NCBI GenBank assembly: GCA_013368445.1 | Contig: JAACJO010000009.1 | Span: forward strand, 2,046,001 to 2,110,000 | DNA: 64,000 nt | DNA from: Leucocoprinus leucothites | Taxonomy: Eukaryota; Basidiomycota; Agaricomycetes; Agaricales; Agaricaceae | Reading direction: 5' to 3' | Part shown: in pieces, positions 35,884-45,826 of the stretch | Position numbering within the stretch: the stretch's first letter is position 1 | Layout: each line of letters begins with the position of its first letter | The notes under the pieces: model-generated | The model's database searches: none | What the model was told of the DNA's origin: nothing | What the model saw: only the letters and a program-made list of their open reading frames with translations | Translations under genes and position numbers: made by a program

Positions 35884-37474
35884 CAGTGGCTCAAAAAACT
35901 GTCCCAATGTTTTCGCATTTTGGACATATTTGCTAATACCAGGGCAGATATATGGCCTAGCATCCTGAAAATATTCACACAGGTACCTTGACATATTGGG
36001 CGCATATATTCCCATGATCACATGACCTTGTCCATCAATGAATTAATAATGAATTATCAAAAATATCTACTCATTGGGACAGTTTTTTGACCCTCTGTTA
36101 TCTACCTACTCAATACTTTGTATGACCTCCTCTTGCCCTGATAACTGCCTCAATCCTTCTGGGCATGCTTTCTATCAGCCTTTGGCACCTTTCTGCTGGA
36201 ATCTTATTCCACTCCTCTACTAGCCTCTCCCACAATTCAAATACTCCCTTGGGTGGTCTTTCATATGCCTTCAGCTGGTCCTTCAGGTAGGTCCAGAGGT
36301 GTTCAATGGGATTTAGGTCAGGGGATTGTGCAGGCCATGGTAGAACTTGAATGTTGTTGTCCACAAACCATTGTTGTCCCAGTTTTGAGGTGTGTTTTGG
36401 GTCATTATCCTGCTGGAATATCCTCTCCTCCTCCTCCATCTCCAACTTTTCAAAGCTTTCCACCACCCCATTGTCCAAAATCTCGCAGTATTGCACTGCA
36501 TCCATATTCCCTTGAACCTCTATCAGCTTTCCTACCCCATTCCACCCCATACACCCCCACACCATCATGTTACCACCTCCTCCATGTTTGACAGTAGGGA
36601 GAGTGGTCCTATCTGACAGTGGTTCCCCCCTCTCCTTCCAGGTATACACCTTTCCATCTGACCCAATCCTATTGATCTTTGTTTCATCTGTCCACAACAC
36701 CCTCTTCCAGTCCTCCACTGTCCAATTCCTATGTTCATGTGCAAAGTCAAGGCGTTCCTCACGATGTCGCTTTGAGTAGAGGTCGTTTGATCTTGGTTAC
36801 AGAGCGAAATCCATTATCCTGAAGGGTATTTCTGACAGTTTGGGGTGTGACAGGGTCAGACAGAGTAGAGTTAATGAAAGTTGTAGCCTGGACAGCATTG
36901 TCTAGCTTTCCAGAGGTTATTTGGTGAATTATTGCTTTTTTATCACAAGGAGAAAGCTTGGAAGGACGTCCTCCCTTGTTGTTTTCCTTGTCCCCATCAA
37001 CTTCTTTCTTGATCCTCCCAACAGTAGACTTTCCTAGACCAGTTTTATGTTCAATCTGGCGCAAGGAATAGCCATCTTTGAGAAGAGAAGTGACTTGGGA
37101 GTATTGGGTAGAGGAGATAGCTTTCATGATGTAGTGGCAGGAAGAAAGACAGTTGTAGCCATCTCAACATGTCAACGAAGGTCACATGATCTTGTTTATT
37201 ACTCCCACGCCTGCCCTGATGCTCCCCTGGCATGTTACAAGGTAGATACTGGGAGGCTGACAGGGGGTCAAAAAACTGTCCCAATGAGTAGATATTTTTG
37301 ATAATTCATTATTAATTCATTGATGGACAAGGTCATGTGATCATGGGAATATATGCGCCCAATATGTCAAGGTACCTGTGTGAATATTTTCAGGATGCTA
37401 GGCCATATATCTGCCCTGGTATTAGCAAATATGTCCAAAATGCGAAAACATTGGGACAGTTTTTTGAGCCACTG
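35884..37474 (-). mobile_element. Tc1/mariner element, 1591 bases, copy 1
   Basis: Ends CAGTGGCTCAAAAAACTGTC and its inverse, flanked by the duplicated TA target (35882-35883 and 37475-37476); removing it restores the COQ1 sequence of module M3. The terminal inverted repeats are 214 bases (35884-36097 and 37261-37474). The inner end of each repeat is a further inverted copy of the outermost 26 bases. It carries a transposase gene on the minus strand. Confidence 0.95.
36110..37127 (-). pseudogene. Tc1-type DD34E transposase, one frameshift
   Basis: The N-terminal part (37127-36759) has a helix-turn-helix domain: YSLRQIEHKTGLGKSTVGRI and the GRPSKLS hinge. The C-terminal part (36718-36110) has the DDE domain: WTDETKI, FQQDNDPKHTS and SPDLNPIEHLW, with 34 residues between the second Asp and the Glu. 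It would cut and paste the element at TA sites. The two parts are in different frames. Compared with copy 2, two A are missing from a run in CTCAAAGCGAC, which explains the break. No other stop is present, so this is a young copy. Confidence 0.9.
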
Positions 37475-39758
37475 TATGTGTACAGGGCCGGTGCGGTTGC
37501 TTGACCAAGTCAAAGGTCTGCGTTACCAGGTTTGCCGAGAGTTGCTAAAGCGGATTTGTAGTCTAGCACGTCTTCCACGAGCTATGGGATATTGTTCCTC
37601 GGTCAGTCATCAGCTGCGGCAGAGGAATAGTGGTGACTCACTTGAAATGCAATGCCCGCATTCCTACCATATGTGTAGGCAACCTTGTTCCAGATCTCGC
37701 TTTTGACACATCCACCAAGGACGACAGCAGAGTGTGCGACACACGCCCTTCGCCATGAGAGATGCAGTCTTGGGATGCATTTTCTGTGAGCCAATATTCC
37801 ACACGCCTTGATACTTTTGATTTCACCGCATGTTGTCAAGTATTCCTTGTTCGCCTCTTGCCGAATGATGTCCTTTAGTTTCCCCCTTCCACGGGGCTGG
37901 AAGTAACAGTGACAATAAGTTGTATCGCTTCACTTCATGATTCACTAGACGCGCCAGCAGAGAGGCATCCTAAGGCAAAATTTCCAGCTCACATGGAGTG
38001 TGCGTTCATAGATCGGACAAAAGACTGTGAAATGGATCTGCATGAGGCTGACAATAGGTCGAACAAACCTGAAAGCTAATAAAGGATGTCAACATGTCAC
38101 TGCCTGTCACGCCTCAGAGCTACCCTTACTAGAAGCGTGTGATTATTGCTATTGCTGTATTCCACACTGTCTCCAATCTACGACTGTCTCTCATTTCACA
38201 TCATACACATTTGCTTAATCAAAGCTTCAAAGTAGTTTCTTTGATAAAGTGAGTTTAACTTGGGATGCGATGAAAACCTCTGTGAGTTTCCTAACACTTC
38301 AGGCTCCAGCACCCCATCCCTTACTGAGAATGGTTTTGCAGCCTGAGATCGAAGCAGCTTTACAGGCAGACCTGCCAGCAAGGGAATGTAAGAAATTCCT
38401 CTGTTTCAGATAGGTTATGCATCTTACGACATTATGCCTAGTGGTTTCTATTCTTCACAAGCACCAGTTACTTCTGATTGGAGAATGTTATCGCGAATGG
38501 TCCAGGACTGATGATTTTGGGGAACAATCTCGTATAGTTAAGCTGGGTCAACATCTTAAATCATCCTACTGGGAGTGTTGGGGTCCATGTACACTGCTTG
38601 TGCTATCTCACTATGCTCTTGTTTCTGATACTATTTTGATTAGTGATGGAAAACCTGTCAGGTTTATTTCTCTTTATGAAACCAAACCCGATCATCATAT
38701 GCAAGGACGAATTTGAAGATTCCTATCCAAATATGGACTTACGCAAGGTCACCTGGAAATGGTTGCTGAAGTGGCTTTGCGATCCTCTCCGCAGTGGAAA
38801 TCTCCTCCTGATATTTGATCTATTCCTTGACAGTCCGTCAGGGTTTTCCAAGGCCGCGGCACAAACTTGTCTGACTATCAACCGGCTTGGTGCAATGATT
38901 AATGTTTCCTCAGGATCAATTCAGCTCGGACCTCATGAGCTGGTTCGAACGCTGTGCAATCAGCTTTGTAGGAAATTTCCACCTTATCGGAGAGTTCTCG
39001 CGGAGACCCTCATGGACACTCCTACCATCTTTAACAAATTCGACTTTTTCTACCTGCTATGCAGGCTCGTCATTGTCCCATGGAACAAGCTGAGAATCTC
39101 TCACCCACAATACATTGCCACTCCCATTGTCATATTTCTGAATTGGCATACAAATCCATATCCTGGGGAAGGTGGCATCGACTCATACCTTCGAGATCTT
39201 CTTTGGCTAATTACTGAGGATTGATTAACAAACAGTCGTCCTTGTCTTCTGTGGGTTATGTCCGGCTACTGGGATCCTCTGCGAATCTCTGCAATGTTTT
39301 GGCAAGATCCGCTGCGATGCCAACATATCTGAGAACTGATCGCTAACGATGAGGCTACTCGATACACGGAGGCCATTCTCAGCATAAGATTCCAGGGCAT
39401 TTGCAACCGTCACCCAGACTTATTTGACCAGGATGAACAGTGGCCATTAGAGGGCGAGTTGAAGCACATTGCAAGGGTGATATCCAGCATCGACATTTTC
39501 ATTGAACTTCTAACTCGATTTGTTGACCTTGGTGGTCCTGATGGTCTCCGCGAAAGGCTAAACAAGTGTATCGCATATATCAGCAATTCCCCTTGTTCCA
39601 CTCTTGAGTCCCCAATCATGCCTCTCATTCACTTTTACAATCAATTCATGTCCGATATACCCTCCCAATTTTTCCCCCACGCCATCCATATATTGGAATG
39701 CCTATACAAAACTCCGGACTTACCAACACCCTCTCGTATTGCACACTTACTGTGCATA

Positions 39759-41351
39759 CAGTGGCTCAAAAAACTGTCCCAATGTTTTCGCATTTTGGAC
39801 ATATTTGCTAATACCAGGGCAGATATATGGCCTAGCATCCTGAAAATATTCACACAGGTACCTTGACATATTGGGAGCATATATTCCCATGATCACATGA
39901 CCTTGTCCATCAATGAATTAGTAATGAATTATCAAAAATATCTACTCATTGGGACAGTTTTTTGACCCCCTGTCAGCCTCCCAGTATCTATCTTGTAACA
40001 TGCCAGGGGAGCATCAGGGCAGGTGTGGGAGTAGTAAACAAGATCATGTGACCTTGGTTGACATGTTGAGATGGCTACAACTGTCTTTCTTCCTGCCACT
40101 ACATCATGAAAGCTATCTCCTCTACCTAATACTCCTAAGTCACTTCTCTTCTCAAAGATGGCTATTCCTTGTGCCATATTGAACATAAAACTGGTCTAGG
40201 CAAGTCTACTATTGGGAGGATCAATAAAGAAGTTGATGGGGACAAGGAAAACAACAAGGGAGGACGTCCTTCCAAGCTTTCTCCTCATGATAAAAAAGCA
40301 ATAATTCACCAAATAACCTCTGGAAAGCTAGATAATGCTGTCCAGGCTACAAATTTCATTAACTCTACTCTGTCTGACCCTGTCACACCCCAAACTGTCA
40401 GAAATACCCTTCAGGATAATGGATTTTGCTCTGTAACCAAGATCAAATGACCTCTACTCAAAAAGCAACATTGTGAGGAATGCCTTGACTCTGCACATGA
40501 ACATAGGAATTGGACAGTGGAGGACTGGAAGAGGGTGTTGTGGACAGATGAAACAAAGATCAACAGGATTGGGTCAGATGGAAAGGTGTATACCTGGAAG
40601 GAGAGGGGGGAACCACTGTCAGATAGGACCACTCTCCCTACTGTCAAACATGGAGGAGGTGGTAACATGATGGTGTGGGGGTGTATGGGGTGGAATGGGG
40701 TAGGAAAGCTGATTGAGGTTCAAGGGAATATGGATGCAGTGAAATACTGCGAGATTTTGGACAATGGGGTGGTGGAAAGCTTTGAAAAGTTGGAGATGGA
40801 GGAGGAGGAGAGGATATTCCAGCAGGATAATGACCCAAAACACACCTCAAAACTGGGACAACAATGGTTTGTGGACAACAACATCCAAGTTCTATCATGC
40901 CCTGCACAATCCCCTGACCTAAATCCCATTGAACACCTCTGGACCTACCTGAAGGACCAGCTGAAGGCATATAAAAGACCACCTAAGGGAGTATTTGAAT
41001 TGTGGGAGAGGCTAGTAGAGGAGTGGAATAAGAATCCAGCAGAAAGGTGTCAAAGGCTGATAGAAACCATGCCCAGAAGGATTGAGGCAGTTGTCAGGGA
41101 AAGAGGAGGTCATACAAAGTATTGAGTAGGTAGATAACAGAGGGTCAAAAAACTGTCCCAATGAGTAGATATTTTCGATAATTCATTAATAATTCATTGA
41201 TGGACAAGGTCATGTGATCATGGGAATATATGCTCCCAATATGTCAAGGTACCTGTGTGAATATTTTCAGGATGCTAGGCCATATATCTGCCCTGGTATT
41301 AGCAAATATGTCCAAAATGCGAAAACATTGGGACAGTTTTTTGAGCCACTG
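39759..41351 (+). mobile_element. Tc1/mariner element, 1593 bases, copy 2
   Basis: Same family as the element at 35884-37474 but in opposite orientation, flanked by TA (39757-39758 and 41352-41353); its removal restores the NACHT-like reading of module M1. The 214-base inverted repeats are 39759-39972 and 41138-41351, again with an inverted copy of the outer 26 bases at each inner end. Confidence 0.95.
40106..41125 (+). pseudogene. Tc1-type DD34E transposase with three stops
   Basis: The gene is in a single frame from ATG 40106 to 41125 but carries TAA twice near its start (both CAA in copy 1) and TGA at 40448-40450 (CGA in copy 1). The DDE part from 40517 is open, with WTDETKI, FQQDNDPKHTS and SPDLNPIEHLW. 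Just after the TGA, copy 1 has GACATCGTGAGGAACGCC while this copy has AACATTGTGAGGAATGCC, three CpG sites lost in 18 bases. Confidence 0.9.
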
Positions 41352-42215
41352 TAAATCAAAGCCTTATCCACCCAATCTTCTCTTATCTGGAATGGATACT
41401 CAACAAGGTATACAAGGACAGGTATGCCCTCCGTGAGCCTAGGTATGCCTTGCGCGGGGAAGCAAAAGTTATTTTCGATCTGTCGCAATATTTAGGGCAG
41501 CCTGTTATCACAAGGTCTTGCATCGTCATGATCGAGTCCTACTTATACTTCTTCCAAAAGACACCGCTACTTTCAACAAAGCCAAGGTTCTACACACCCG
41601 GCTCAGGGTCAGACATTGATCCTCGCGCTGCTATGATGTGTACTATAGGATCTTTCCATGGTGACTGGCGTCATTTTATCCACTTGTGCTTGGTGGCACC
41701 TCGAACAGAGCAGGATGCCATACTAGTGCTCCTTAGGAGTTTTGATTTCCGTTGTTTGGCCCATATCGTGTCGCTTGCCACTGATGTTCGCTTGTTTACC
41801 AAGTTTTTAGACTTGGTTCTTGTGTGTCTATCTATGCATATTCATATGGACCAGGGGACTGATCCACTGTCATATAGGCTGCGGACCAGCAGAAAGACCT
41901 TATCCAAACAAAAGCTACCACTATGATCGACCTCCTGTTCATTGACAAAGTTAGGGGTGTTGCAGAGCCGCTGGTGAGATAACTAGATGTTTTATCACAA
42001 CACTGATGTAACAGGGGGGCTTTCAGGACCTTTCGGAACTGGTATCAAGTGATCCATTGTTATATAAACACTTCCTATATCCCAAGTTTGTACTTCTCGG
42101 ACAAGGTCCACATACAGTCCTAGCTATTCTGCTGTCTTATCATCCCCAGGGCTTGTCAGAAGGTCGGTTTGAACATGTGTCGATCTATACACTTGGGATG
42201 CTTGAGGATTTCTAA

Positions 42216-42729
42216 TATCCTCATCTCGTCCCTCTGTTGCGTTGTATGATATATGAATATATTTCCAGCTTTCAACACACAAATGGGTGATGCCGCAAGC
42301 GAAAGTTGACTAGCAGATGATACTTACTGAAGACAATTAATAATTGTCATTGCTAGAAAATCCCTGGTCTTGAATGTATTTCCATAAAGCTCATATGATC
42401 ACCTGTCGCTCAAGAAAAGGATTTGTGAACTGTGATGACCCAAAGGCACATTAAGGGAATTGGGGGTCCAGGGAGGAGTCAACGCCCAGTGATGGCTCAT
42501 TGGCTCCCATTGCTTGAATAGCTCCCTAGTGGTACATCTTGGTACATGGGCCTGAATTTCCTGCATGCCACAAGCCCACTTTAAAACTCACCAAAAACTA
42601 TGAAACACTCCCAACACATCAAAACTCATTAATCATGAAAGTGGGGGGGTCCAAAAAAAAATATCTAATGTGTCAAAGATGATGGCACAGTCAAATGTCC
42701 ATTATACCTAACAAACATAATGTAATGTT
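42216..42729. other. Spacer between modules M5 and M6
   Basis: Contains the inter-module spacer without the 460-base LTR, which gives the empty-site sequence for the copy at 21295. No gene recognised. Confidence 0.55.
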
Positions 42730-43652
42730 TTAATTCTTCCTCCCAACAACATGTTCTGTGAAAACCTCCAACATGTCATGACCTTCACTATGTGGTAGTT
42801 CTTGTAACACATCTTTTGCTTCATTGGCATACACTTGTGTGAGTTGTTCTGTTTGTGAGATTGCGGATGATTGGTGTACAAGGTTGCACACCTGGAAAAG
42901 AGTGGGCGTTAGATAGTGAAGAGATGAGATAGAAACAGGAGCAGTGAATGAGGCAGTGAATGAGGAGGCAAGGATGAAGGGAATAATGACCTTTTCGACA
43001 TCCCCTGAGGACTCAAACTTGCAACCTATCAGTGTGCCCCTCTTGGGGAACTCTTCCCATGCATACAGAGCTGGTGCGGTTGCTAGACCAAGCCGAAGAT
43101 CTGTGTTACCAGGTCTACCAAGTGTAGCTGAGGCAGACTCATAGTCCAGCATGTCATCCACGAGCTACAAGAGGTTATGCCTCAGTCAGAATCATCAACT
43201 GTGGCAGAGGAATGGGGTGACTCACTTGGAATGCAATACCGATATTTCTACTATACACACAGGCAACCTCATTCCAGATCTCGCCTTTGGCACATCCACC
43301 AAGGACAACAGCAGATCATGCGCCCTTCACCATGAGGGATGCTGTCTTGAGATACATTTTCTGTAGGTAGACATTCCACACATCTTGATGCTTCCAACTT
43401 CACTGTGTGCCATCAAGTTTGGTCTTGAGGTCATCTGCCTCTGGTTGGATAACATCCTTCATCTGTAGGATTTCCCCTTCCACAAGATTAGAAATGATAC
43501 TAGCAATAAGCTGTGTCACTTCATGATCTCCTAAACATGCCAGCACAGCAGAGGCATGTCCCAAGACAAAATTTCTGCCCAACACGGAGAGCTTATTGGT
43601 GAATTCGGAAGGAGTGGAAGGAGCACCATGTCGTAATGCTGAACCATCTATC
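42730..43652 (-). pseudogene. COQ1: COQ1-like remnant, module M6, cut by a Ty3 element
   Basis: Minus-strand exons of the C-terminal two thirds are kept: MDDMLDYESASATLGRPGN (second Asp-rich motif, about 43110-43165), APALYAWEEFPKRGTLIG, FESSGDVEKV and a last exon ending at 42730. Upstream, 43400-43640 has LGRNFVLGHASAVLACLGDH and EGEILQMKDVIQPEADDL. Here GSAL is followed by CGA (Arg), the intact state of the site that is TGA in M2 and M4. The gene is cut at 43652 by the LTR of Ty3-1 before the N-terminal exons. It is the best-preserved copy for this part of the enzyme but still has frame breaks. Confidence 0.75.
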
Positions 43653-44090
43653 TGTCACAAGCCGATCCTCAAGAATGGCTGACAGTTCGAATTTGGTATT
43701 ATTTTCATGAACTCCTACCCACTTTCACATATCAGTTACTTCGGTTTTTATTGGTCTTTTGCCTTCGGACTTATTCTGACATCTTCCATGTTATTAATTC
43801 ATACTGCCTTGTCGAAATTTTCTGACAACCGTTTAATAGTAAATTTTATATCTTCTAGCCTTGTAAAATTTGCGGACTCCACTTTGATTATTTCTCCATT
43901 TATTACTTTGTTTGTTTTCCTTATCTGATCCTATATTCCGCATCGTATATAAGTAGCACAACTTTGTACTTGGATTCCTCAGTCTGATAGTCAACTTAGC
44001 AATATGCTACTTCCTCTGCTCTCTGTTCGTCCTCTGCTCTCTTATCTTGTCTGAAATCTGGGTCAAGTGTCAGTAGTCAGCACAACACAT
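43653..44090 (+). repeat. 5' LTR of Ty3-1 (right end approximate)
   Basis: Starts TGTCACAAGCC at the break in COQ1. It is T-rich, with a TATA-like element (GTATATAAGTAG, about 43946). The right end cannot be fixed because the 3' LTR is missing; a boundary between 44075 and 44100 is likely. Confidence 0.6.
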
Positions 44091-44257
44091 AAGTTGAGGC
44101 CATGACCCACTCCTGTGTCTGATGACCAGTTCCTGCCTTACCTCTGTCCCACCTCTGTCCACCCGGTCCTAGACATCGGCTCCCCACCTGTAGCATTTGT
44201 GCACTTAACAGTACTATCAGACTGAGATTCTACTGTCGCACTCGCACTTCTGTCATC

Positions 44258-45826
44258 ATGGTCAACACCCGCACTATCAAGGGCAAGACCTCCACTGTTG
44301 CACAACCAGAGCGGAAACACTCTCACACTCCTCCACCTGTCCCAAGCTCATCTCGTCTGACCAACAATAATTCTCATATCAGTATCCATGCCCGTTGTTC
44401 ACATTGTCTTAATCCTAATCTCCCAGAAACCCCTCGATCTGCTAGTTCTCCTCCACCACCTCCTCATTGTTTTCGAAATATCTGCTCTCCCAGAACTCCT
44501 GCCCCACCTGGCGGTCTGCCATCTGACAGAGATCCATCCGATCCCTCAGAACTGGGTGACTCTGATGGTCCAGACTACACTGATAATCAATCTATGGGCC
44601 ACGACGGCAATGATGAAGATGATGAACCTGTCTATAATGGCTCTCCCAGTGGTCCTGGTGACCCCAACAATAATGATCCTGAAGACCCTTCCCACTCCTC
44701 CGACAATGAGCCTCTTCCTCCTCGATGGGCACCTCATCCCCAAGCTCCCTGACAGAATCCCAACAATGATTGTCTAGCCGATGCCTTGGGTAGGCTCGCT
44801 GACAATCTTGATCACCAAGCGGCTGCACAAGCCAACCAGACTTGCACCAATAAGGCTTGCCTTCCAGACACTTTTAGCGGCTCTGACCCTGAAAAACTCA
44901 ACACTTTCCTAATCCAATGCTGTCTATATTTCCAAGCCAACCCCACACAGTTTCAGCATGACAATCAGAAAGTTGACTTTGCTATGACCTACCTCACTGG
45001 TGTCATGCTTGACTGGTTCGAGATTGGCCTCACTCAGGAAGAACAGGGTGTCTTCCATGACTGGTTCAACGATTGGAGTGCATTTGTCCACGAACTCCGT
45101 ATGCATTTTGGCATTGCCAACCCAAAGGGAGAAGCAGCTGAGATGCTCGATACCCTTCATATGAAACCGGGTGACAAGATTGCCACCTACAACATAGAGT
45201 TCCTCAAACACACCTCCCAACTCGGTTGGAATGACAAGGTCCTCTGTCACTGTTATTACAAAGGCTTGCCGAACCACATCCAAGACCCTCTCAGCACTTG
45301 CAAGCAGGGCAAACCTACTACCTTCGAAGAAATGCACCATTTGGCCATCATTTATGATGGACGCTACTGGGAGCATGACTGTGAATGTGTTCGTGCCCGC
45401 GCTGCAGAGAAGGATGCTGCCAATTCTCTGAGTTGGAAGCAGCCCAACAAGCCCTCAACCTCCAATCCTTCCAACCCGAGTCCGACATGCGGCCAGTCTC
45501 AACCTGGCAACAACAACAACAACAATCGAAGCAACAACAGCAACTGTAATCAGTCGCAGGCCCCAACTACCAAATCCAACACCCCTGCTCCATCCACATC
45601 CAGTACCCAACATCCTATGCCAAAATTCGACCTCTCTAGTAAACTCAGCAAAAATGGCAGACTGACACCTGAGGAGTGAAAACGACGCCTCGATGAAGAT
45701 CTCTGTCTATTCTGTGGTGGCAAAGGCCACAAGGTCGAAAATTGCCACAAGAAACAAAATCAGGCCAAGATCCGCAAGGTCGAAGTGGCTCCATCCAAGG
45801 ACTCTGAAAAGAGTCCGGAAAAATAG
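44258..45826 (+). pseudogene. gag: Gag of Ty3-1, two internal TGA codons
   Basis: One frame from ATG 44258 to TAG 45824-45826, interrupted by TGA at 44750 and 45677. The N-terminal third is Pro/Ser/Asp-rich. The capsid-like core has CLPDTFSGSDPEKLNTFLIQ, MLDWFEIGL and LRMHFGIANPKGEAAEML; near the end is one zinc knuckle CLFCGGKGHKVENC (CX2CX4HX4C). Gag would form the particle and package the RNA. The terminal TAG directly follows GGAAAAA and pol starts in the -1 frame at this point, see the frameshift site. Confidence 0.88.
45815..45826 (+). promoter_or_regulatory. Candidate -1 ribosomal frameshift site, Ty3-1 gag/pol
   Basis: The gag stop reads CCG GAA AAA TAG; the -1 frame continues GGA AAA ATA GAG into the open pol frame. 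Ty3-2 has the equivalent TTG AAA AAA TAG. The shared position of the stop and of the A-run in both elements argues that the shift is programmed rather than a lesion. Confidence 0.55.

Larger units (their letters stand above)
35541..38020 (-). pseudogene. COQ1-like remnant, module M5, interrupted by a Tc1 element
   Basis: Minus-strand pieces of the synthase lie on both sides of a Tc1/mariner insertion: the C-terminal exon and the next exon (35541-35883) and the middle exons (37477-38020). The terminal stop of the better copies has changed to CAA. As in M1 and M3 the N-terminal half is absent. Several frame changes are visible. Confidence 0.6.
38330..42215 (+). pseudogene. NACHT-like gene, module M5, split by a Tc1 element
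   Basis: Same first exon, splice sites and end as the M1 gene. A frame change near 38640, a TGA at 39222-39224 (M1 has CGA) and a TGA near 39331 break it, and a Tc1/mariner element sits at 39759-41351. After it the frame continues to the end (41450-41926, then the two small exons to 42215). The Walker A position reads DLFLDSPSGFSK and Walker B is IVIFLNW, so the NTPase residues are absent here as in the other copies. Confidence 0.78.

Noticed and set aside
36253..36591. Long frames antisense to the Tc1 transposases (also 40644-40982)
   Set aside because: They are mirror frames of the conserved DDE domain, identical in both copies only because the transposase is, and have no domain of their own.
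44388..44777. Plus-strand frame overlapping the gag N-terminus
   Set aside because: It is a shifted reading of the Pro/Ser-rich gag region, without start context or domain.
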